A stretch of DNA of 64,000 nt from Methylobacterium fujisawaense (GTDB lineage Bacteria; Pseudomonadota; Alphaproteobacteria; Rhizobiales; Beijerinckiaceae): the NCBI RefSeq assembly GCF_014138435.1, contig NZ_JACJIM010000003.1, positions 434,001 to 498,000 of the forward strand, read 5' to 3'. Below the pieces are notes generated by a model. That model was not told where the DNA came from, ran no database searches, and worked only from the letters and a program-made list of their open reading frames with translations. Numbering within the stretch: position 1 is the stretch's first letter; the number at the start of each line of letters is the position of its first letter. Both the position numbers and the translations under genes were made by a program. This document shows positions 1 through 9,379 of the stretch, piece by piece.

Positions 1-75
1 GGCCTGCGACGCGACGGTTCCGGCCAGAAGGCCACCGAAGACCACACCCGCGGTTAGAAAAGAACGAACAGACAT
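1..75 (-). CDS. Exported protein, N-terminal fragment (cut by window edge)
   Basis: Only the first 25 codons are inside the window. The start ATG is at 75-73 and the reading begins MSVRSFLTAGVVFGG, followed by a hydrophobic stretch and an Ala-rich end (GTVASQA). This is a plausible Sec signal peptide with cleavage near residue 25. The mature domain lies outside, so no function can be given. The 249 bases to the next gene hold no supported gene; they include a short AT-rich stretch near 150-165 that could belong to a promoter. Confidence 0.5.
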   Translation of the reverse strand, partial: MSVRSFLTAGVVFGGLLAGTVASQA

Positions 76-324
76 CGTGGAGTAGCTCCGATCAGCTTCT
101 ATGAGCCACCAGCTAAGAAACAAGTGATCGTAATGTTCCGGATCACGGCGTTAAAAATAATACCCGTTCTTTGGACGGCGTGCGGACCGATGCGGCGGCC
201 GTCGCGTCTCCGGGCGGGACGGTGCCGGGATCGGCGATACCCGTCCGTGCATTGATTTCGGCTCTCACCTCAGCCCGGGCGGCGGGCGAGAAGCCGTGTT
301 CGCTCGGTGGTTCAGAACACGGGT

Positions 325-1182
325 TCAGCACAGGAAGGTGCGGAGGTCGGCGCTGACCGAAGCGGGTTCCTCATGCGCCAGCCAGTGGCTGGCCTGCGCG
401 TACCATTGGATGCGCCCCGCGTCGCAGAGAGCGAGACTGGCTTCCGCCAAGCCGGATTGCAGCGCGGTGTCCCGTCGCCCCCAGAGGATCAACGCCGGGA
501 CGCGGACCCGGGGCGGCCGCGCCCGGGGAAGCCGCACCAGGGCCCGGTACCAGTTCAGCATGCCGGTCATCGCGTCCGGCTGCAGCCACGCCTCGACGTA
601 GCGGTCGAGGTCGGCCTGCGCGAAGGCGCCGGGGCGGCTTGTGGTCGTCAGCGCGCGGCGCAGGGCCCGGCAGCGATCGGCCGTGAGCAGCCGTTCGGGC
701 AGGTGCGGGATCTGGAACAGGCCGACATAGGTGCTGCGCAGCCATTGGCCCGGATGGTGCCGCATGTAGGTGCCGACCACGGCGGGATGCGGCGCGTTGA
801 GGATCGCCAGCCGGTCGATCCGCTCGGGATGGCGGCTCGCCACCCACCACGCGACGAGGCCGCCCCAATCATGTCCGACCAGGCGGACCGTGGGAGCGCC
901 ATAGGCGTCAGCCAGGGCCAGAACGTCGCCTGCCAGACGATCCAGGTGATAGGCGGCGATCCCCGCGGGCTTGTCGCTGAGGCCGTAGCCGCGCTGGTCC
1001 GGCGCGATCACCCGCAGACCCGCCTCGGCGAGAGGCCCGATCTGATGGCGCCAGCCGAACCAGAATTCGGGAAAACCGTGCAGCAGGATGGTCGGCGGTC
1101 CTGTCTCGGGACCCGCCTCGGACACGTTCAGGCCCACCTCCGGCAACTCGACCCGGCGCAACCTCACACCCGCGACGGTCAT
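325..1182 (-). CDS. Alpha/beta hydrolase, epoxide hydrolase-like
   Basis: A 285-residue alpha/beta hydrolase. The oxyanion-hole motif HGFPEFW (residues 35-41), DQRGYG (62-67) and the nucleophile elbow GHDWGG with Asp105 are visible. An Asp nucleophile followed by Trp is typical of the epoxide hydrolase/haloalkane dehalogenase branch rather than of esterases. The cap region is rich in Tyr and Trp (GMLNWYRALVR), as in epoxide hydrolases, and the catalytic His lies near the C-terminus (ASHWLAHEEP). No signal peptide is present, so it should be cytoplasmic. The substrate is unknown. It stands alone, with a small gene downstream of its start on the same strand. Confidence 0.8.
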   Translation of the reverse strand: MTVAGVRLRRVELPEVGLNVSEAGPETGPPTILLHGFPEFWFGWRHQIGPLAEAGLRVIAPDQRGYGLSDKPAGIAAYHLDRLAGDVLALADAYGAPTVRLVGHDWGGLVAWWVASRHPERIDRLAILNAPHPAVVGTYMRHHPGQWLRSTYVGLFQIPHLPERLLTADRCRALRRALTTTSRPGAFAQADLDRYVEAWLQPDAMTGMLNWYRALVRLPRARPPRVRVPALILWGRRDTALQSGLAEASLALCDAGRIQWYAQASHWLAHEEPASVSADLRTFLC

Positions 1183-1252
1183 GTTCTCGTGCGCTCCGTC
1201 CTGCCCGCCTTGCCGGCGGCGGGAAACGCCTCCGCGTCCAGATCCGATCCGC

Positions 1253-1456
1253 TCAGAAGCCGAGCGCGCCGCAGGTTTCCGCCTCAGGCGAGAGCTGGTC
1301 GCGCAGGCGCTCCGGCGCAGTCCGGGTCCAGAGGCACAGGAGGACGAAGGCGGCCCCGTGCAGCAGGGCGTGCGGTGCGGAGCGATCGTCCGGAGCGGTC
1401 CGGTCCCGCTCGGAACCGGTCACGGTGTCGGTCGGAGGCGTCGCAGTGTGGGGCAT
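1253..1456 (-). CDS. Small hypothetical protein, 67 aa
   Basis: A 67-residue frame starting at ATG 1456, preceded by TTTGGAGATC, a good Shine-Dalgarno match at normal spacing. The N-terminal half is Thr/Asp/Arg-rich and hydrophilic. The middle (HGAAFVLLCLW) is a short hydrophobic segment and the tail is charged. No family is recognised. The frame also continues upstream into the patatin gene antiframe, but the ribosome site favours this internal start. It could be a real small protein or a chance frame. Confidence 0.4.
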   Translation of the reverse strand: MPHTATPPTDTVTGSERDRTAPDDRSAPHALLHGAAFVLLCLWTRTAPERLRDQLSPEAETCGALGF

Positions 1457-1557
1457 GGCTCTGATCTCCAAAGGACATTCTGCAGGAGACATCGTCACCG
1501 AATGCCCGGAGTTACAGGGCCGAGGGACCCGCGCGTGCGCCGCCGCACGCGGACATC

Positions 1558-3291
1558 TCAGCGCACCGGGTCGAGCCAGCGCGCGAGCCTCCCGGTCGCA
1601 AGGCCGGCGCGGGTTTCCCGGTAGCCGAGTTCCGCCGATTCGCGGAAGCGCGACCAGGCGCGCAGATCGATGCCGGAGAGCTGGGGCTTGAGCACGGCGG
1701 TCGCGTGCGCCGCCGCCATCAGGCTCTGGGCGTCGCTCGACACGGTGGCGGCGCGCAGCAGCAGCGGTGCCAGACCCGGCATCGCCAGCGGCGAGCCGAT
1801 CAGCTTGCGTACGAGCCGGCCGCTCCAGCCGCGCTGCGGCATGTCCTGGAACGCCCGGTCGGTCCCGACATCGACGGCCAGAACCGGTCCGCGCTCCAGC
1901 CCGGCGGCGACATCCGCCGGCAGGTTGTTCATCATGCCGCCATCGACCAGGACGCCCTCGTCGCAGAGCACCGGCGGCAGGAGGCCGGGAATCGCGATGC
2001 TGGCCCGCAGGGCTTTCGGCAGGTCGCCCGAGCGATGCACCATGGTGCTGCCGGTGGTCAGGTTCGACGAGACGCAGAAGAACGGCAGCCAGAGATCCTC
2101 GATGCACACCCCCCCGTAACGCGCCGCGAGACCGGTATCGACCTTGGCGCCGCGGGTCAGGGCGTGCAGCGGCAGCGTGTAGTCGTTGATCGGATTGCTG
2201 GTGGCGAAGAACGCCTCGATCTGCGCCTGGATCTCCGCGACGTTCCAGCCCATGGCGAGGCTCGCCGCGATGATCGCGCCCATGCTGGTCCCGCCGACGA
2301 AATCCGGCGTGCAGCCAACCTCGTCGAGGGCCTTCAGCACCCCGAGATGGGCCAGCCCGCGCGCTCCGCCCCCGCCGAGGACGAGACCCCGTGCGGCGCC
2401 GCTGGCGAGCCGGGCGAGGCGATGCAGATCGCCCCGATTGCCGTCTCGAAGCTGGATTCGCATCGCGGCAGGCAGGGCGGCGACCTCCGGATGCAGGGGC
2501 TTCGGGCGCCGGGCCGCCGGATCCTGGCGGACGACGACATCCATCCGGATCCAATCGGAGCGGACCCGGTCGAGATAGGCTGCCGCGCCGGGCCGCGGCG
2601 GCGCGCCGGGCTCGGCCAGGAGCAGGACGTGGTCGCCGCGCCGCTGGCTCTGCCGGCACCAGGGGCAGTCGATGTCGTGCGCTGCGAAGATCGTGCGCGC
2701 ATGGCCGCCCTCGAAGGCCTGGAACCAGGCCTCGTCGGCCCCCTCCGGCCAGTCGGTGAGACAGCCGGTTGCGCCGGGCAGCAGGGCGTCGAAGGCGCCG
2801 GCGAGTTGCCGCGCAACATGGGCCGGATCGGGCCCCTCCGTCACGGCCAGGATCGTGAAGATTCGCGGCGCATGGTGGACCGAATGGCCGTCGTAGATCG
2901 CCCGCAGGCGGTCGGCGAGCATCCGGGCGAAGTAGAGGAGCGTGTGCGGATGCTCGGCGATGACCGCCTCGAAGGCATCCCGGGTGAGCCGCAGGAGATG
3001 CGAATCGCGCAGGGCCACCACGGTGGCCGCCCGCGGAGCGTCCGACAGCAGGGCCATCTCGCCGAAGGTTTCGGGGGGGCGCAGGCGCGCGATCCGGGTC
3101 GGCCGACCGGCGTGGTCGCGGGTGGAGACCCCGACCACGCCGGAGACGAGCGTGTAGAGGGCGTTTCCGGTCTCGCCCTGCTCGAACAGGATCCGGCCAC
3201 CCGGAACCGCAACCGGCACCATGCGGGCCCGAACGGCCGCGACCGCCGCCGCGTCGAGCCCGGCCAGGAACGGGATCTCGGGGGCGCTCAC
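1558..3291 (-). CDS. Patatin-like phospholipase with cyclic-nucleotide-binding domain (NTE family)
   Basis: A 577-residue protein. Residues about 15-130 form a cNMP-binding/CAP-ED domain (GRILFEQGETGNALYTLVSG, then FGEMALLSDAPRAATV). Residues about 300-470 form a patatin domain with the oxyanion loop GGGGARG near 303, the nucleophile elbow GTSMG near 332 and the catalytic Asp in DGGMMNN near 450, so the Ser-Asp dyad is intact. Bacterial relatives of neuropathy target esterase hydrolyse lysophospholipids, with the N-terminal domain thought to tune activity. I chose the GTG at 3291 because residues upstream of it have antiframe-like composition. No signal peptide or membrane helix is seen. Confidence 0.82.
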   Translation of the reverse strand: MSAPEIPFLAGLDAAAVAAVRARMVPVAVPGGRILFEQGETGNALYTLVSGVVGVSTRDHAGRPTRIARLRPPETFGEMALLSDAPRAATVVALRDSHLLRLTRDAFEAVIAEHPHTLLYFARMLADRLRAIYDGHSVHHAPRIFTILAVTEGPDPAHVARQLAGAFDALLPGATGCLTDWPEGADEAWFQAFEGGHARTIFAAHDIDCPWCRQSQRRGDHVLLLAEPGAPPRPGAAAYLDRVRSDWIRMDVVVRQDPAARRPKPLHPEVAALPAAMRIQLRDGNRGDLHRLARLASGAARGLVLGGGGARGLAHLGVLKALDEVGCTPDFVGGTSMGAIIAASLAMGWNVAEIQAQIEAFFATSNPINDYTLPLHALTRGAKVDTGLAARYGGVCIEDLWLPFFCVSSNLTTGSTMVHRSGDLPKALRASIAIPGLLPPVLCDEGVLVDGGMMNNLPADVAAGLERGPVLAVDVGTDRAFQDMPQRGWSGRLVRKLIGSPLAMPGLAPLLLRAATVSSDAQSLMAAAHATAVLKPQLSGIDLRAWSRFRESAELGYRETRAGLATGRLARWLDPVR

Positions 3292-3507
3292 CCTGCCACC
3301 GCCGCGGCGATCGTCTGGCGCAGCCCTGGCGACACACTGAGCCCCATCGTTCCGTCCCCCTCCCCGTCCGGCGCGCGACGCGCCACCATAGAGCAGGCGT
3401 CCCGTCGCTACGCACCGTGACCGCGGCGCGCATCTGAAACGCTGATCTCTTCGCGCCGCGCCGGCCATCCGCTACAGGCGGAGCAACGCCGGAACCGGGA
3501 GGAACGC

Positions 3508-4257
3508 ATGTCGACGGCTGAGCGAATCGCGATCGTGACCGGGGCTGGGACGGGAGTCGGCAAGGCTGCCGCCCTGGCCCTCGCGGGCGCCGGATGGCGC
3601 GTCGTGCTTTCGGGGCGGCGTCGGGAGCCCCTGGACGACGTCGCGGCGCAGATCGGCGACGGGGCTCTCGCGGTGCCCACCGACGTGACCGATCCCGACT
3701 CGATCGCCGCCCTGTTCGCCCGCACGCGGGCGGAATTCGGCCGCCTCGACCTGCTGTTCAACAATGCCGGCATCGGCGCCCCGGCGGTTCCGCTGGAGGA
3801 TCTGCCGCTCGAGACTTGGCGGCAGGTGGTCGATACCAACCTCACCGCCCTGTTCCTGTGCACGCAGCATGCCTTTCGGATCATGCGCGATCAGAATCCC
3901 CGGGGCGGCCGGATCATCAACAACGGCTCGATCTCGGCGCACGCGCCCCGGCCGAATTCCATCGCCTACACGGCGACCAAGCACGCCGTGACGGGACTGA
4001 CCAAGGCGACATCCCTGGATGGGCGCGCCTATGACATCGCCTGCGGACAGATCGACATCGGCAATGCCGACACGCCCATGGGCGGAAAGATGAAAGCCGG
4101 TGTCCCGCAGGCGGACGGCTCCCTGCGTGCCGAGGCGGTGATGAATCCCGATCATGTGGGTCAGGCGGTGCTCTCGATGGCGAGCCTGCCGCTGGAGGCC
4201 AACGTGCAGTTCATGACGATCATGGCCACCAAGATGCCGTTCGTCGGGCGCGGCTGA
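3508..4257 (+). CDS. Short-chain dehydrogenase/reductase
   Basis: A 249-residue classical SDR. The NAD(P) Rossmann motif TGAGTGVG is at residues 11-18, NNAG at 85-88, and the catalytic set Ser (SISAH), Tyr154 and Lys158 (YTATK) is complete. The GRR after the second strand suggests NADP preference, which is inference. The start ATG at 3508 is preceded by GGGAGGAAC, a strong ribosome site. The gene stands alone and diverges from the patatin gene. Its substrate cannot be told from the sequence. Confidence 0.85.
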   Translation: MSTAERIAIVTGAGTGVGKAAALALAGAGWRVVLSGRRREPLDDVAAQIGDGALAVPTDVTDPDSIAALFARTRAEFGRLDLLFNNAGIGAPAVPLEDLPLETWRQVVDTNLTALFLCTQHAFRIMRDQNPRGGRIINNGSISAHAPRPNSIAYTATKHAVTGLTKATSLDGRAYDIACGQIDIGNADTPMGGKMKAGVPQADGSLRAEAVMNPDHVGQAVLSMASLPLEANVQFMTIMATKMPFVGRG

Positions 4258-4352
4258 GCCGCCCCGGATTCGCGACGGTCGGCCGCCGTCGATGGGCGGC
4301 CCCGGTCATGCCGGTGCTGTCCAGGTACGCCTCCTGCGGTGCGTTTGCAGCG

Positions 4353-4660
4353 CTACGCCCAGAACTGACCGGACATGGTCGCGCCGGTCGCGCCGGTCGC
4401 CCCGCGGCCCCATGGTCGAGCCTCGTTCCAGGGGCGGATCGCGATCGCGGCCGCCGGAACGTCGCTGATCACGCGAAGCACGCACAGCGCGTTGCGCATG
4501 AAGGCGACCCCTGAATCGATCCGGCGAGCCGGCCGGGCCGATCACGTCGTCGCAATCTTCCCCTGTCCGGTCGGGATGCCGCCCAGCACGGCGACAGCGA
4601 AGCGGTGACCCCGACAGGCGACCTCGTCGTGTCCGATGGTCGCCCGATCGTGGCCGAGAG
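4353..4660 (-). pseudogene. Possible remnant of a nucleosidase/phosphorylase-like gene
   Basis: One reverse frame ending at TAG 4355-4353 has protein-like pieces: GHRFAVAVLGGIPTGQGKIATT in broken form, then after an in-frame stop (about 4546) AFMRNALCVLRVISDVPA and RPWNEARP. The pieces recall the GKV...TT and VRVISD motifs of 5'-methylthioadenosine/SAH nucleosidase-like enzymes, with much of the middle missing. This is weak: it rests on eye matching of short motifs, and the frame has no start or ribosome site. The rest of the 840-base gap is described separately. Confidence 0.22.
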
Positions 4661-5098
4661 GCGGCCGTCAGCGCCCTGACACTCGACCTGCCGCGCATGG
4701 CTCTCGCGCCCGTCAAAGCCACGTATTTTTGACGCGCAAAGCCAGGCGGGCCGATTGACGGCCCAATTCATAACTCATACAAATCAGTCACGAAAAACGG
4801 GTTGGATGCAGCCAATTCCATAGGAGAGGAGATAGCGCGTCTCGCGCGCTGACGTCGGCAGTTCCGGGAGGCGACGTTCCGAAGAGCCCGATGTCCAGTT
4901 AAAAAGTCTCAATGGGCCCGGAGAATAGATATTTGCAGCCGTTTCTCGCGCCACATGTCGGCTGTATCGCAGTGGATGGCCGGGTGCATCAGCGTTTGTA
5001 CCAAATAAAACGGGTCGTTGAGTTTGTATTTCGCGATCTCGGCAAAGCGAGATCGTCAATTTGATCGGATAAATATAACGATAAAAAGGGGGAAAATC
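4661..5098. other. Non-coding region upstream of chvE, locally AT-rich
   Basis: No gene was recognised here. From about 4720 on the base composition is less GC-rich than the neighbouring genes, and the last 60 bases before chvE are A-rich, ending in AAAAAGGGGGAAAATC just before the start codon. This is the likely promoter and leader of the sugar importer operon. No operator could be named with confidence. Confidence 0.4.
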
Positions 5099-6202
5099 AT
5101 GATCGTCAAGCAGTGGATTTCCGGGATCGCCAAGAAGAAATTGCGCTCCGGACCGTCAATCCTGAGTGCTGCGCTTCTGGGGGCGCTCGCCGTGACATCA
5201 ACACAGGCCGCGGGCAGCGATCCCATCGGTGTCGCCATGCCGACGAAATCCTCCCAGCGCTGGATCGACGACGGCAACAACATCGTCCGATTGCTGAAGG
5301 CCAAAGGCTACAAACCCGACCTGCAATACGCGGACGACGACATCCCGACGCAGCTCGCCCAGATCGAGAACATGCTCACCAAGGGGGCAAAGATCTTGGT
5401 GGTCGCCTCCATTGACGGCACGACCCTGAGTGATGTCCTGGCCAAGGCGCATGAACGGGGCGTCACGGTCATCGCCTATGACCGGCTGATCAAGGGAACG
5501 CCGAACGTTGATTACTATGCGACTTTCGACAACTATAAGGTAGGCGTTCAGCAGGCCACGTCGATTGTCGACGCCCTCGGGCTGAAGGAGGGCAAGGGGC
5601 CCTTCAACATCGAGCTGTTCGGCGGTTCGCCCGACGACAATAACGCATACTTTTTCTACGACGGCGCCCTGTCGGTGCTGAAACCCTACCTGGATTCGAA
5701 GAAGCTCGTGGTCCGCTCGGGCCAGTTCGGCATGGACAAGGTCTCGATCCTGCGGTGGGATCCTGCGACTGCCCAGGCCCGGATGGATAACCTGCTCTCG
5801 GCCTATTACGGCACCGCGCATCTCGATGCCGTGCTGTCGCCCTATGACGGCATCTCCACGGCCATCCTCTCCTCGGTGAAGAGCGTGGGCTACGGGTCCG
5901 GCGGTGTGACGTTGCCGGTGGTCAGCGGCCAGGATGCCGAGCTGCAATCGGTCAAGTCGATCATCGCGGGCGAGCAGACGGCCACGATCTTCAAGGACAC
6001 CCGGGATCTGGCGAAAGTGACGGTGGCGATGATCGACGCCATCGAGGCTGGCCAGCAGCCCGAGGTCAACGACGTGAAGACCTACAACAACGGCAAGAAG
6101 ATCGTCCCGTCCTACCTGCTGACGCCGGTGATCGTCACCAAGGCCAACTGGAAATCGGCCCTCGTCGATACGGGCTACTACACCCTCGACCAGCTCAAGT
6201 GA
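5099..6202 (+). CDS. chvE: ChvE-type sugar-binding periplasmic protein
   Basis: A 367-residue periplasmic binding protein. The Lys/Arg-rich start and hydrophobic run to about residue 37 (VTSTQAA) form a signal peptide. The mature part begins with [12 protein letters not shown], characteristic of ChvE/MglB-like multiple-sugar receptors, followed by [15 protein letters not shown] and VLSPYDGIS in the expected order. ChvE binds aldoses such as arabinose, galactose, glucose and xylose; in Agrobacterium it also feeds a sugar signal to VirA. The ATG at 5099 follows AGGGGG at good spacing and gives the whole signal peptide, so the longer upstream frame is not used. It is the first gene of a three-gene importer operon. 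Confidence 0.88.
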   Translation: MIVKQWISGIAKKKLRSGPSILSAALLGALAVTSTQAAGSDPIGVAMPTKSSQRWIDDGNNIVRLLKAKGYKPDLQYADDDIPTQLAQIENMLTKGAKILVVASIDGTTLSDVLAKAHERGVTVIAYDRLIKGTPNVDYYATFDNYKVGVQQATSIVDALGLKEGKGPFNIELFGGSPDDNNAYFFYDGALSVLKPYLDSKKLVVRSGQFGMDKVSILRWDPATAQARMDNLLSAYYGTAHLDAVLSPYDGISTAILSSVKSVGYGSGGVTLPVVSGQDAELQSVKSIIAGEQTATIFKDTRDLAKVTVAMIDAIEAGQQPEVNDVKTYNNGKKIVPSYLLTPVIVTKANWKSALVDTGYYTLDQLK

Positions 6203-6303
6203 TCGAAGCCTGGCCGGAGCCCGCCGGCTCCGGCGATTCCCATCCTCGCGCCGCACGAGCCGGCGCGGGGGCCGAAGGTGCAGTCCGAGCTGGTAGGCGT
6301 CGC

Positions 6304-7839
6304 ATGCAGCCCGTCCTCGAAATGCGGGGAATCTCCAAGACCTTCCCCGGCGTGAAGGCCCTCGACGACGTCAACCTCACCGTCGAGCCCGCCGAGATCC
6401 TCGCCCTCGTCGGCGAGAACGGTGCCGGGAAATCGACGCTGATGAAGGTTCTGAGCGGCGTCTATCCCCACGGATCCTACGCGGGCTGCATCACCTATGA
6501 GGGCCGGCCCGGCCAGTTCCGGAACATCTCCGACAGCGAGCGCCTCGGAATCGTCATCATCCACCAGGAACTGGCCCTGGTCCCCTATCTGTCGATCGCC
6601 GAGAACATCTTCCTCGGCAACGAGCCGGCCCGCTTCGGGATCATCGACCGGGGCCGGGTTTCCGCTCGGGCGCGTGAACTGATGGCGATGGTGGGCCTCG
6701 ACGAGAGCCCCGACACCCTCGTCACCCATCTCGGTGTCGGCAAGCAGCAACTCGTGGAGATCGCCAAGGCGCTCTCCAAGGAGGTCAAGCTGCTGATCCT
6801 CGATGAGCCGACCGCGAGCCTCAGCGAGACGGACAGCGAAGCCCTGCTGCAGCTTCTGCTGCGCTTCAAGGCGCAGGGCATCGCCTCGATCCTGATCTCC
6901 CACAAGCTCAACGAGATCGCGAAGGTGGCCGACCGGATTACCGTCCTGCGCGACGGCACCACCGTCGAGACCCTCGACTGCCGCAGCGGCGCGGTCGACG
7001 AGGACCGCATCATCCGGGCCATGGTCGGTCGCACCCTGGAGAACCGCTATCCGGTGCGGACGCCGCGAATCGGCGACCTTCTGATGGAGGTCTGCGGCTG
7101 GACCGTTCACCACCCGCTTCACGGCGATCGCGCGGTGGTGCGCGACGTCAGCCTGACCCTGCGCAGGGGCGAGATCGTCGGGATCGCCGGCCTGATGGGC
7201 GCGGGCCGAACGGAACTCGCCATGAGCCTCTTCGGCCGCTCCTACGGTCAGGGCGTCCGCGGCACCGTCCGGATCGACGGCGCCGAAGTCGACGTCTCGA
7301 CGATCGACCGGGCGATCGCTGCGGGCATCGCCTATGTGACCGAGGACCGCAAGCAGCTCGGGCTCGTGCTGGGCGAGGACATCGCCCGGAACACGACTTT
7401 GGCGAACCTTCCCGGGATCTCGACCGCGACGGTGATCGACGAGGAGGCCGAGCAGCGGGTCGCCGGCGGCTATCGCACCAAGATGCGCATCCGCTCCTTC
7501 GGGGTGACGCAGCAGACCGTCAATCTGTCCGGCGGCAACCAGCAGAAGGTCGTGCTGAGCAAGTGGCTGTTCACCCAGCCCAAGGTGCTGATCCTCGACG
7601 AGCCGACCCGGGGCATCGATGTCGGCGCCAAGTACGAAATCTACAGCATCATCAACGAACTGGCCGACGACGGGCGCGGTGTCCTGATGATCTCTTCGGA
7701 GATGCCGGAGCTGCTCGGCCTCTGCGACCGCATCTACGTCATGAACGAGGGACGCTTCGTCGCCGAGTTCTCGCGCGCCGAGGCCAGCCAGGAAGCGATC
7801 ATGCGCGCGATCATGCGCTCCAAGGGCCTGAACGGATGA
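6304..7839 (+). CDS. gguA: Sugar ABC transporter ATP-binding protein (GguA/MmsA type)
   Basis: A 511-residue ATPase made of two fused ABC domains, as usual for CUT2 sugar importers. The first domain has Walker A GENGAGKS (residues 37-44), Walker [12 protein letters not shown], and a degenerate signature LGVGKQQ. The second has the normal signature LSGGNQQK (near 406) and [13 protein letters not shown], but its Walker A region ([10 protein letters not shown]) lacks the lysine, also normal for this family. Start ATG at 6304 follows GGTAGGC. It energises transport of the sugar delivered by the upstream binding protein. Its stop overlaps the permease start by four bases (ATGA). Confidence 0.88.
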   Translation: MQPVLEMRGISKTFPGVKALDDVNLTVEPAEILALVGENGAGKSTLMKVLSGVYPHGSYAGCITYEGRPGQFRNISDSERLGIVIIHQELALVPYLSIAENIFLGNEPARFGIIDRGRVSARARELMAMVGLDESPDTLVTHLGVGKQQLVEIAKALSKEVKLLILDEPTASLSETDSEALLQLLLRFKAQGIASILISHKLNEIAKVADRITVLRDGTTVETLDCRSGAVDEDRIIRAMVGRTLENRYPVRTPRIGDLLMEVCGWTVHHPLHGDRAVVRDVSLTLRRGEIVGIAGLMGAGRTELAMSLFGRSYGQGVRGTVRIDGAEVDVSTIDRAIAAGIAYVTEDRKQLGLVLGEDIARNTTLANLPGISTATVIDEEAEQRVAGGYRTKMRIRSFGVTQQTVNLSGGNQQKVVLSKWLFTQPKVLILDEPTRGIDVGAKYEIYSIINELADDGRGVLMISSEMPELLGLCDRIYVMNEGRFVAEFSRAEASQEAIMRAIMRSKGLNG

Positions 7840-9074
7840 CCGACATCACGATGAGCAAGTCCATGCTTCCCGGCGGCGACGTTGGCGGCGACGTTGGCGG
7901 CGACACGGCCGCAAGCGAGCCGCGGGGCCGACCCGGCCGGCTGCCGATGGCGCAGTTGCGAACCTACGGGCTGCTCTTCGCGCTGGCGGTGATCACGGTG
8001 TTCTTCGAAGTCGCCACCGGCGGCGTCCTGTTCCAGCCGCTGAACCTGACCAACCTCATCCTGCAGAACAGCTACGTCGTCGTGATGGCGCTCGGGATGC
8101 TGCTCGTCATCGTGGCCGGCCACATCGATCTGTCGATCGGATCCGTGGTCGGCTTCGTCGGCGCGCTCGCGGCGCTGCTGATGGTCCGCTTCGGTTTCGA
8201 CCCGCTCTCCGCCTCCCTTCTGTGCCTCGCGGTCGGCGCGGTCATCGGCGGATTGCAGGGCTACTTCGTGGCCTATCTCGCCATACCGAGCTTCATCGTC
8301 ACCCTGTCCGGAATGATGGTGTTCCGAGGCCTGACCCAGGTGCTGCTGCAGGGCACCTCCATCGGCCCCTTTCCGGAAGTGTTCCAGCTGCTGGCCAAGG
8401 GCTTCCTCTCCAACTTCGCCGGACCTGCGACGTCCCTCCTGATCGCGCTTGTCTTCGTCGCCTCGCTGGTCGGTTTGAACTGGCGGCGGCGGCAGGCGCA
8501 GGTGAGGACCGGAGAGGCGGCGCAGAGCTTGGCGAGCTTCATCGGCCGCAACGGTGTCACCGCCGTCCTCATCCTTGCCTTCGCGTGGCAGATGAGTGCC
8601 TATCGGGGCCTGCCCAACGTCCTGCTCGTCCTGCTGGCGCTGGTGATGCTCTACGGCTTCGTCACCACGCGGACGACGATCGGGCGCCGGATCTATGCGT
8701 TGGGCGGCAATATCAAGGCGGCCCGCCTCTCCGGCATCAAGACCGAGCGCCTCACCTTCCTGACCTTTGCCAATATGGGTGCGCTCGCCGGCCTCGCCGG
8801 CATGATCTTCGTCGCCCGGCTCAACACCGCGAACTCGAAGGCCGGCGTCGGCTTGGAGCTCGACGTGATCGCGGCTTGCTTCATCGGCGGCGCCTCCGCG
8901 GCCGGCGGCATCGGCAAGGTGTCGGGCGTGGTGATCGGCGCGTTCATCATCGGCATCATGAACAACGGCATGTCGATCCTGGGAATCGGCGTCGACTGGC
9001 AGCAGGTGATCAAGGGCGTCGTACTGCTCGCCGCCGTGTGCCTGGATGTCCACAACAAGAACAACCGGCTCTGA
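7836..9074 (+). CDS. gguB: Sugar ABC transporter permease (GguB/MmsB type)
   Basis: A 412-residue membrane protein with roughly ten hydrophobic segments. It carries the CUT2 permease signatures [17 protein letters not shown]-like [14 protein letters not shown] and [18 protein letters not shown], the last being the loop that contacts the ATPase. The start overlaps the ATPase stop as ATGA, implying translational coupling. The N-terminus is odd: residues 10-20 are a Gly-Gly-Asp repeat ([11 protein letters not shown]) coded by a 12-base unit repeated about three times near 7870-7905. The fourth gene of the Agrobacterium operon, gguC, is not present here. Confidence 0.87.
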   Translation: MTDITMSKSMLPGGDVGGDVGGDTAASEPRGRPGRLPMAQLRTYGLLFALAVITVFFEVATGGVLFQPLNLTNLILQNSYVVVMALGMLLVIVAGHIDLSIGSVVGFVGALAALLMVRFGFDPLSASLLCLAVGAVIGGLQGYFVAYLAIPSFIVTLSGMMVFRGLTQVLLQGTSIGPFPEVFQLLAKGFLSNFAGPATSLLIALVFVASLVGLNWRRRQAQVRTGEAAQSLASFIGRNGVTAVLILAFAWQMSAYRGLPNVLLVLLALVMLYGFVTTRTTIGRRIYALGGNIKAARLSGIKTERLTFLTFANMGALAGLAGMIFVARLNTANSKAGVGLELDVIAACFIGGASAAGGIGKVSGVVIGAFIIGIMNNGMSILGIGVDWQQVIKGVVLLAAVCLDVHNKNNRL

Positions 9075-9192
9075 ACAGCCGGTCCGCGCCGCGACAGACC
9101 GAGACCGGACCACGTCCGCGCAAGCGGCGATCGGCCCGCGCGGGTTCGCTTCCCCCGGATCCGAATGGAACGGTGCCGATCTGTGCCGATGC

Positions 9193-9215
9193 GCTGCGGG
9201 CGCAAGGCCCGCAGC
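9193..9215. terminator. Hairpin between converging gguB and ispA
   Basis: GCTGCGGGC and GCCCGCAGC pair perfectly over 9 bp around a 5-base loop. It lies in the 305-base gap between the converging gguB and ispA genes, where a two-way terminator is expected. There is no T-tract, so termination is inferred from position and stem strength only. The rest of the gap holds no gene I can support. Confidence 0.3.
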
Positions 9216-9379
9216 CCCGCGGGCGCCCATGTCCCGCAGGCCAGCGCCGCCCTGCGGCTCTCGCGGCGGCGCACCGGACCCACGAAGCCGCCGCGCCTGA
9301 TCCGGGCGGCTTCACCCGTCCGGCCTTCCTCCGCCCCCCACCGGATCGACGCCGATAGGGGACGGCACTGCCGAAACGC

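Noticed and set aside
1705..3420. Long forward frame (571 codons) antisense to the patatin gene
   Set aside because: The reverse frame has complete domain motifs; the forward one has shadow composition (Gln, Arg, Gly-rich) and no family. GC-rich DNA makes such frames common.
5018..5098. Longer start for chvE from an upstream ATG at 5018
   Set aside because: It would add 27 residues before a good signal peptide, and the strong AGGGGG site serves the ATG at 5099.
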